This document shows positions 56,278-64,000 of a stretch of DNA of 64,000 bases, piece by piece (within the stretch, counting starts at the first letter, position 1; every line of letters begins with the position of its first letter). The DNA is from Ciona savignyi (taxonomy: Eukaryota; Chordata; Ascidiacea; Phlebobranchia; Cionidae): contig CH001338.1 of assembly GCA_000149265.1 (NCBI GenBank), forward strand, positions 421,126-485,125. Reading direction: 5' to 3'. The notes beneath the pieces are model-generated. The model saw nothing but the letters and a program-made list of their open reading frames with translations, did no database searches and was not told the DNA's origin. Both the position numbers and the translations under genes were made by a program.

Positions 56278-57620
56278 TATCTTAAGACTTCATTAACTGT
56301 AGGTACATTTTCTATTGGCCTTTATCATTGAATTGACTCCAATAACACAACGAAACGAACCATAACCAGCTATATAGTTTAATACCAGGTGGAACGGCTA
56401 TCGGGTAAATATTATATTGGTCAGTTTTACGCGATTCAGATGGTAAACTGTCATATATATTAATTGTACTGCTATCTGTGGCAAAATTGTTGGGAGACGG
56501 TAACCCAATTTTTTTTTATTTATTTATTTTTTATTGGGCGACAAATGACGCATATGCCGACAAATCGGCCGAATATAGGAATACACACACAATAATAAAC
56601 ATTATATACACATTATTTATACAATTTAATAAACAGAAGCAATGATTATGGTTGGTGATGGGGCGATGTTGTGGTGATGATTAGATGTGATGAACCGATG
56701 AATGAAGTTTGTCTGTGGAATTACAATGGAAATCGGCAGTAGAGGTACTCATTTAAATATTTGAATTTACACCATTTTGTTATATTTTATAACATTAATA
56801 TTATACTTATATTTAGTGGATATGATCCGGTTATATCCCTTGCTTGAACCGTGCTTTATATGGTGAATTAATACAAAAAAACAACAACACAATATATAAA
56901 ATAGAAATGCAGCAAAACTTTAGGTGTTTTATTATTATTATATAAAGCTATGTTAAATAATTATTTTATGATAAGATTAATGAAAAAACAGTAATATTCC
57001 GATTTCAAATTCCGTCTTATTCTTAATTTTGGCAAAATTTGAAATGATTTCATAACAAATTCGTAACTTTCTCTGATGTACCATTTTCGGATATAAATGC
57101 GGAATTTGTTTTTCACTACCCATAGAGCTTTCCGGATAAATTTTTCATTGTGCCAGCAGTAAGTATTTTTTAAATCTAGATATTTCTTATAGTTAATTAT
57201 ATGTAATTTTGGCATTGTTAATAGTTTTATTATTCCCAGTTCAACTCTCTGTTCCTTATCTGAACAGTTATATAAGATTAATTGATTACTTAATTTACTC
57301 TTGTTAGAAAAAAATTTGTTAGCGTATTTATATATAAGATTCGTAAAAATTTGTTTACTTATTGGACATTCTGTTAATAAGTGAATTATGTTATCATTTG
57401 GACATCTAACAAAATTTACAATTACGTATCATTATTTTATTTCTATAAATATTATTAAAGGAATGTTTCTTAAAAAAATCACCAAAGAAATATCCCCTAT
57501 TTGCTACTTTATAGTTAGTATCTCGTTCTAAGTTGTTAAATAGAAATCGTAGTTTAATATTAGTTAGGTTAATCTTATCCCATGGAACTATTTTCTCATT
57601 AATTTTAATTATATTAGGCG

Positions 57621-58253
57621 TTATTTTTTTTGAATTAGGATTTCATATATCGGTTTTAGTTTAGCACTATCAAACTTATAATCCTTACGTTTTAATTTAT
57701 AAAAATTATTTCGGATGATTCGGTATAAATCGTTGGGGGAGGAGGTATTAGGGGCTGAATTAGTATATAATAGGGGATTAATAAATTTCATGGTTGAACC
57801 CAATTGAAATCTGGACCATTCTTGCCATAATGTTTCTATTTTACTTAATTGTTTTAATTCAAAGATTCTAGAGAGTTTGGCAGAAATTATTTTTGTTTCA
57901 ATATCGGGTATATTTCTTCCTCCATTTTTTATTGAATCTATGAGTTTACTACGTTTTATTTTTTTGATTTTGCTAGGAAACCATAAAAATTGAAATATCA
58001 TTCGATTTATTTCGTTAATATATTTTTTACTAATTTGTATATGTTTTCCAGGGTGAAGAAACTGTGGAACAATGTGGGCGTTTATCAAGTGGCATTTTCC
58101 TGCGAAAGTGAGTTGTCGTTGGGCGGTGGAGTGCGTATTTCCGCAATCATGTTTAAAACTAAAATGAATTCCCAAAATTTTAATTACATCTACATTATTA
58201 TTACCCATGTTAAGTTTATCAATATACCCAACTAATTCTTGATCGATAGACAA
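57621..58253 (-). pseudogene. LINE ORF2, region after the RT palm
   Basis: A 210-codon frame starting right after the assembly gap. IKILGIHFSF (thumb/ILG box), LTFAGKCHLINAHIVPQFLH, MIFQFLWFPSKIKKIKRSKL and NGGRNIPDIETKIISAKLSR are typical of the L1-like ORF2 segment between RT and C terminus. It shows similarity to 63202-63014 in the second LINE. Confidence 0.75.
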
Positions 58254-58282
58254 AGAATTGGTGGTTTATTTTCATTAATTAT

Positions 58283-58382
58283 NNNNNNNNNNNNNNNNNN
58301 NNNNNNNNNNNNNNNNNNNNNNNNNNNNNNNNNNNNNNNNNNNNNNNNNNNNNNNNNNNNNNNNNNNNNNNNNNNNNNNNNN
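58283..58382. other. Assembly gap, 100 N
   Basis: Exactly 100 Ns, a common placeholder length. It falls between SIDYEKAFD and the ILGI box of the LINE reverse transcriptase. The RT section normally found there is several hundred bases, so the true missing length is probably more than 100. Confidence 0.95.
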
Positions 58383-58986
58383 ATCAAAAGCTTTTTCATA
58401 ATCTATAGACATTAACGTTAACTTTTTTTTCAAGTGTTTGGCAGAGTCTTTTGCACTTTGTAGATTGTTAATGCATTGGTCTATTCTTTGCGTAATACCA
58501 CATTTTTGATTTCCGCTAATTATCTTTCCCAATATTATATTAAGTCTGTTATTTATTATTTTGCATAGAATCTTATAATCTGTCGTTAATAATGAGATTG
58601 GTCTCCAGTTTTTGAATCCGTTTTTTCTCCCTTTTTATATATAAGTTTAACAATAGCTGTACGCATAGATTTAGGCAATATTTTAGTAAATATCAAGTTA
58701 TTATATAATTCTGCCATATCATTAAAAAAAGAATCATCCATTTTTTATAAAATTCCGATGTTATCCCATCACAACCGGGTGAACTATTTTTATTAAGATT
58801 ATCTATGGCTATTGTAATTTCATTATTGTTAATTGGTTGATTAAGTAATTTAAAATCGTCGTCATTTATAGAAATAGGTTGAATATTACACAGGTATAAA
58901 TCTTGGTTTTCCGTTATTGGAGTGATGCCCCACAGATTGCGTTTCAAAATGGAAAAAATCTTGGTTGAGTGTTTCTTCCCGTTCAA
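58383..58986 (-). pseudogene. LINE ORF2 reverse transcriptase, N-terminal boxes
   Basis: Minus-strand frames give NSSPGCDGITSEFYKKW (58986-58693), then after a frame change GKIISGNQKCGITQRIDQCI and MSIDYEKAFD (58532-58383), where the first catalytic Asp lies. The rest of the palm is in the gap. The frame breaks mark an inactive copy. Confidence 0.75.
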
Positions 58987-59339
58987 TTTCTTTTATTCTG
59001 GATCTAATCAATTCCCCGCGATTAATTTGGAATTTATAGGCTTTAACGTTATTTTCAAGAGTTATTAAATTATAGTCATTAGATGATATGTTATTATTTT
59101 TTTCCATTTTTTCTAATTGAATCGCTGATTTAAGATATTTTTCCTTTTCCCATTTTCTCTTATTTCATTTTTTATTATTATTTTACCCTTTTCCCACCAG
59201 GTTTCTTTTTTTCCCGTAATTGCGTTTTTGCCTGTTCCACAGTTTCCACCGAATGCTTATTATTTCTATTATATAGTTATCTTTTAGTATAGAGTTATTT
59301 ATAACCTCCATTTTTTATGTGAGATTACCATTACTTTTA

Positions 59340-60095
59340 TTATAGGGCAATTATTGTGGTCAGAAAAAAATTCCGTACATATTTAATATCTTTAATATTT
59401 TTTAGAGCATCTTGGTTGGCATAAAAACGGTCAAGACGGGAGGATTTATTTTCGACTATTCGGGTAAATACTATTTCCCCATTCTTTAATTTCATATGCA
59501 CGTCGACTAATCCAAAATCTTTTTCTACTTCAATCCATTTTTTTTCGGTCGATGTTTTTCTTTCGAATAAAGTTTCTTTCCTTGTCAATTTCGCTAAGAA
59601 CCATATTGAAATCTCCCGCAATTAAATTTTGTTCATTGATATTATTAGTTATATGGCCATATAGATTGGTTATTTGTTCTCTACGTTTTATCAGTTTAAC
59701 CCAGTTCGAACCTGATAATAAGTAAGTATTAAATATATTAATTACATTATTATGATTACATAGAGTTATTTTATTTATATAATTATTTATGATTATTTTA
59801 TGACTTATTTTATACTTAGAGGAAAAATGATTTTTAATTAAGATTGCAGTTCCCTTTTTAAAATGTCGGTTTTCGTTATTTATTTCCGATATAGTGTTCG
59901 TATAAAGTTTGGAATTCGTCATTTTCTCAATTTATCGGTATAAACTGGTGTCAAAACGTGAACCTCCTGCAGGCACAAAATATCAAAATTGTTTTGGTTT
60001 ATGTAATTGGCAATCATTTGTGTTTTTCTTTGTATTCCATTAACGTTAATTGTTCCAATTATAATTTCGTTGTTTTCATCTAAGATGTACTCCAT
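59340..60095 (-). pseudogene. LINE ORF2 APE-type endonuclease
   Basis: Opens at ATG 60095 with MEYILDENNEIIIGTINVNG, then NNFDILCLQEVH (catalytic Glu), GTAILIKNHF, NLIAGDFNMVL (catalytic Asp/Asn) and SRLDRFY. The frame changes near 59925 and near 59530. The order and spacing match the APE-like endonuclease that nicks target DNA for LINE insertion. Confidence 0.8.
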
Positions 60096-60323
60096 TTTGC
60101 AAAATTAATAGTCCATGTGTTTAAGATGTGTTGGAGGTTGTGTGTCATTAATGTCGATTTTTCTTTTCTTCGATGATGGCGTTCTAATCGCAAATATTTT
60201 CTTCAGAGAATATACTGTTCGTCGAACGTCTGGTGGGTCGCTTGTGTCAGCTACTCTCCGTGGAGTTTCTTCCGTTGTAAGGTATTGTGTTTTTTCTTTT
60301 TTTTCATTTTTTTCGTCTAGTTA

Positions 60324-60983
60324 CTAGTTTCGTTTGATTGTTGCACTTGATGTGGGTGAGGTGGGTGGAGGTGTTGTGTTTGGGTGTTTGAATAAGTCTG
60401 TTAGGTTAATTGGGTCTGTGTTGGTGTTTGGTGGGCTTGTTATGGGTGGTTCTGAAGAAGCTGTTTGTTCCTGTTTTCTGATTGTTTCTATTGACGAGTT
60501 GGTTACTTTCTTTGCGATGGGGGTATTAATTGTGATGATTGCTTTTTTCTGGGTGATTTTAATATTCGTTTTGGTTTTGGTATGCCTGATGAAATTGTTG
60601 GAAATTCTGTTGAGCTTTGGACTTTTTGCTCTAGATGATGGTTGATTTATTGTTGTTGGTGTGATTCTTTGCTGTATATATATTGGCTTTGATCGGCAGT
60701 TTCTGAGAAATATGTCCATTTGTTTTGCAAAATTAACAGTAACCTTTTTTGGACATTTGGTTTGAACATGACCCCTCTCCTTGCAGAATCTACAAAGGGG
60801 CATGTGCGTTTCTACAGGTTTTGTCACGGTTATCCAATTGCCGGAGAATTTGATGACTTTGACTTTGGGAATGTTGTTGGAGTTCAATTTGGTAAAGTAT
60901 ATACTTAACCAGCCATTTTTTATATTTTTAAAGTTTCTGTGATTTCCAAATTCTGTTTTAAATATTTTGCCCCATTTGGCCAT
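60324..60983 (-). pseudogene. LINE ORF1 with CCHC zinc knuckle
   Basis: A 219-codon frame. A basic N-terminal part (NGWLSIYFTKLNSNNIPKVK) precedes CRFCKERGHVQTKC, an exact CX2CX4HX4C knuckle, then a long Thr/Lys/Pro-rich tail (TTINQPSSRAKSP, SEPPITSPPNTNTDPINLTD). ORF1 proteins of Tx1-like LINEs bind the element RNA. An upstream piece at 61387-61178 (MEKIIKIDQTIKRSLTIQLT) is probably its start, separated by frame changes. Confidence 0.75.
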
Positions 60984-61651
60984 TTAGTTTGTTCCAGGGT
61001 CTGGATCAAACGTTTAAGATCGATGAAGCAGGGAACCGGGTTCAAGGAAACAATCTCCATGGGTGGTGTGGGGTGTTTCTCTACAACTCGAACAGTGCAG
61101 CCAGCTTCAGAGGTAAATGTGATTGTGTGAAGTGTTGTATGATTTGGTTTATGTTGTCCAGTGTTCCATATTCATCTTTAAGTGTAACTAGAAAGTGTGA
61201 TTAGAAAGGCGAGGTCTTTATGCGACTCGGTTATGACGCCTTCCACCATATCTTTTATCAAATCCAGGGGTGCTCCGGGGTGAAAAAGTTCCATAAATGT
61301 TGAAACAGATATAAGTTCCAATCCTTCAGTTAATTGTATTGTTAATGATCGTTTTATAGTTTGGTCAATCTTAATTATTTTTTCCATGTTTTGTAATGTT
61401 GTTTCTATTTTGCAGGATGTTCACGTTTTGATATATGAAGTTTAATGAAGAAAAGATGCAAGTATTTGGCTTTGTTCCAACAAACGGTAGGATATTTTTA
61501 TAAAGTGGGTTTTAGATTTTTATACAAGTTAAATTTTGTTAAAAATTTGGCCAGGGCTTCGCCGTCCAAGTATTTTGCAGGAAGTGAGAAAAAACACAAC
61601 AAATCAACAAAAAGCACGCAAAAACAATAATCAGAGGGGGTAATTAATAGT

Positions 61652-61855
61652 GTTGCCAAAAAAAATGTAATTAATCCTTAGAAAAAATTAATTAGAGGGC
61701 AACACGAGAAAAAAAGACAAATATATATATAGCAAATCGATTTATTTATAGGGTGGATTAACAAACACACACGTGCGGGTTCAAGCAAGGGATATATCTA
61801 GATCACCTGTAATTGATAGCTTGCTTGCTTTGGATATATCTAATATGTTAATCCG
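61652..61855. repeat. Inverted repeats in the presumed LINE 5' region
   Basis: gtgttgcc (about 61652) pairs with ggcaacac (about 61696) around a taattaat/attaatta inner stem. Further on, ggattaac (about 61745) pairs with gttaatcc (about 61848) around a direct repeat of ggatatatcta. These lie between ORF1 and the right target duplication. They may be 5' UTR structure or small nested elements. Confidence 0.5.
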
Positions 61856-61916
61856 AGGGTTCTATATGCTGTTTGGCAAAAAAAATTCTTGCCTTATTCA
61901 AATAGAATAACCCAAT

Positions 61917-63889
61917 TTTTTTGTCTTTTTCCGTATATTTGCGATACAAACACATTTCCCGGCAAGCCGATCGGAATACACAATTTAAAACACATAATAT
62001 CAATATCAAAGAGCGAAACATTTTAGAATTATTTACATTATTTACAAAAGGTTACAAACTACACATTTTATTAAAATATTACGTCAAATTACAAATTACA
62101 ATGTTCATGTTGTTTTAGGTTGAAAGTTGGTGAAGAGATTGTCCTGAAGACGATGTACGTTGAAGTTGATTGGCTTAGAAGAATGCGCAAAATCTGAGGT
62201 GTAAAGGTTCAAGCAAAAGACTCTGCTATGCAAGGAATTTGGTTAGTATTGTTATTAATATTTAAATGTTATAGCGGAGTTTAGTATATTACAGTGTCTT
62301 ACTTTGCTTAGAAAAAAAAAGGATTATGTATATATGTATTTATTAATTATTTTAAAGGGAATAAAATTATCGTTTAATTTAAATTTTTGTTGTGTATAGG
62401 TTAATCCATTTTTTATTATGACCCTTCTTAAAAATATTTTGAATTTTGTTTTGACGATCCATAGTGATTTTCTCTGGAATTCGTCGTTGTTCCAAATGTA
62501 CGTATTGGCTATATCCAATCGTTTTTTTTCTTGCAAAATATGATTTTTTGTTATATTAATTAATTTAATAGGTAGGAGTTCTTCTTTTTGTGGAAGAACG
62601 TTACCAATTTATATAAAATTAAGTTATCTGATTTAATATAACTAACATATGATATTAGATATATAGATACTTTCAATTATATGATTTATTAACTTACACC
62701 TAGTAAAGCGATGTTTTATATTATCGTCGGTGCCTTTACAAAATTTACAGCGTCTAATTAGTATTTTCCCATTATAAACGTTTGAAAAGGATTTAGAAGT
62801 AAACCAGTCTCCGTGGAGAATTATATTTTGCGCTATTTTGTAACTATAATTTCGTTCAATATGATTGAAAAACGAACTTATACTTTTGTTGTTAAGCCAT
62901 ATATTTTGCCATGGAATGATTTCACGATTGATTTCTATTTTAGTTTTAAGCGCGATTTCTTGTATTAAAACAACGTAAAAGTCTTTAGTTTTCCCAGTCC
63001 TAGTCTTGTTTATTTAATTTGAAAAATATGTGGCGCAATTCTCGGAAAAAATCGTTTGGGTAAGCGGAATTAGGTTTACTATTACTATATAAAATTTTAT
63101 TAATAATTTCATTGTTGATCCAAGATTGTACCGCGACCATTCATGCCAAATTTTCGATGTCCGTTGAATTTGTTTAAGTTTAAATAATCGCGTCGCCTTC
63201 ATTGCTTCTATTCTTAGTTTTATATTTGGTATCGCTAATCCCCCGTTCTTTATTGATGCGTAAAATTTTTCGCGTTTTATTAATTCCCATTTAGTAGGAA
63301 ACCAAAGAAAGTTAAATAAGGCCGTATTGATTTTATTCAGGGATGCTTTTGACAGTGAAATGATTTTGCCGATTGAATTAATTTGAGGAAGTATAAGAGT
63401 ATTAATAAGAAGTTTTTGCCGCGTAATGTTAATTTGCGTCGTTTATGTATATTTAGCGTATTTATTATATGTTTTATATATTTCTCCCAATTGAGGTTAT
63501 TACATTCATTTATTAAGTTAAAGGTTATTCCTAGAATTTTTATATTTTCGACGATACTTACATCCGGTTATAATTGTTAAATTTTTGATATTGCCATTAA
63601 TTTTTTGATCAGATATTAGTCCTTATATTTGAAGTTGTTTAAAGATCGGTTGTATTGAATTTTTATCGTTGGTTAATATTGTCAAATCGTAGGCATATTG
63701 TTCAGTTTTTAGTTCAATTTGATTAAGTTTATATCCAATTATGCGTGGGTTATTATATATTTTACGAGTTAGAGATTCCATACCTATTAAAAATAAAATC
63801 ATGCTTAAAGGGCAACCTTGTCTGATTCCGCGTTTTATTAGGATTTCCGGGGTAAACGTTCCGTTAATTTTAATTTTACTTTTAATATT
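61917..63889 (-). mobile_element. Second L1/Tx1-like LINE, 5' truncated
   Basis: The T-rich start at 61917 corresponds to the element's 3' tail. Flanks acccaat at 61910-61916 and 63890-63896 are an exact 7-bp target duplication. Minus-strand parts: C-terminal frame 62536-62324 (SLWIVKTKFKIFLRRVIIKN), middle region about 63300-63014, RT box at 63889-63623 (IKRGIRQGCPLSMILFLIGM, and QYAYDLTIL where YADD is expected). It stops inside the RT, so truncation on insertion is normal for the class. It is a different subfamily from the first LINE. Confidence 0.85.
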
Positions 63890-64000
63890 ACCCAATAATC
63901 TCCATGAATGTTCATAATTTAAACAACTTTGTTTCGAGGCGTATTAAGTAACTGAATTAAAAACTGGATAAACCAAACATATTTTAACCCACCAATATCT

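Larger units (their letters stand above)
56510..61909 (-). mobile_element. L1/Tx1-like LINE, nearly full length, with assembly gap
   Basis: The 3' end (minus sense) is an A-rich aataaataaa-type tail at 56510-56530, with a 7-bp target duplication acccaat at 56503-56509 and 61910-61916. Coding parts read on the minus strand: ORF1 pieces at about 61387-60324 with a CCHC knuckle; ORF2 from ATG at 60095 with an APE endonuclease and reverse transcriptase; and a C-terminal frame (57215-56961, ALWVVKNKFRIYIRKWYI). Frames are interrupted in several places, so it is inactive. The two-ORF plan with a CCHC ORF1 fits Tx1/L1-like clades. Confidence 0.85.
40387..64000. repeat. Segmental duplication, unit 2 (runs past the window end)
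   Basis: Begins at ttttttccattatcccgttt, parallel to 19105. Relative to unit 1 it lacks parts equivalent to 21183-21763, 25049-26083, 26530-27770, 28800-29670 and about 33919-38190. It has extra DNA at about 44640-44990, 45795-46200, 46740-49263 (repeat elements) and 56510-63889 (two LINEs). The last 110 bases (63890-64000) match 39886-40000, so the unit continues beyond the window. Confidence 0.85.

Noticed and set aside
60115-60908. Plus-strand open frames over the LINE
   Set aside because: They are hydrophobic shadows of the minus-strand ORF1, where the CCHC knuckle and basic regions are found.

Overview
The window is AT-rich animal DNA with spliced genes, short GT-AG introns, polyadenylation signals and dense LINEs, SINEs, MITEs and DNA transposons. 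Gene content (a small 2-oxoglutarate/iron oxygenase family, an M1 aminopeptidase tail, a MEX-3 KH fragment) and repeat style suggest an invertebrate chordate, most likely an ascidian tunicate such as Ciona. That assignment is inference; no marker gene proves it. The only gene that reads whole is the first oxygenase copy. Nearly everything else is a relic or a mobile element.

Region 1 (1-17.7 kb): an isopenicillin-N-synthase-like oxygenase gene (copy A, six exons, 340-3675) followed by decaying relatives: a 3' relic split by repeats (5.1 and 7.75-7.97 kb), a five-exon pseudogene (copy B, 12.6-15.3 kb) and a lone exon (copy C, 17.28 kb). A roughly 335-bp tandem-repeat element, a 950-bp MITE, a hAT MITE, a THAP-domain transposon with long inverted repeats and several tRNA-derived SINEs separate them. 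Three of the relatives were hit at the same few bases of exon 5.

Region 2 (17.7-19.1 kb): LINE-like coding pieces and a small cysteine-rich open frame with a possible 43-nt intron.

Region 3 (19.1-64 kb): a tandem segmental duplication. Unit 1 is about 19105-40386; unit 2 starts at about 40387 and runs past the window end. Each unit holds, in order, an unrecognised minus-strand open frame with a 14-residue repeat, a MEX-3 KH-domain fragment, an R2/NeSL-type LINE relic, a Helitron-type helicase relic, a repeated spliced exon of unknown function, a BEL/Pao LTR-element fossil, a 30-bp tandem repeat, M1 aminopeptidase exons and SINEs. The units differ by indels, element insertions and a few percent substitution, but about 0.4 kb is almost identical. 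Unit 2 lacks about 4.3 kb, including the aminopeptidase 3' end.

Region 4 (56.5-63.9 kb) lies inside unit 2: two minus-strand L1/Tx1-like LINEs stacked in one target, bounded by three copies of the 7-bp sequence acccaat. A 100-N assembly gap lies in the reverse transcriptase of the first LINE.
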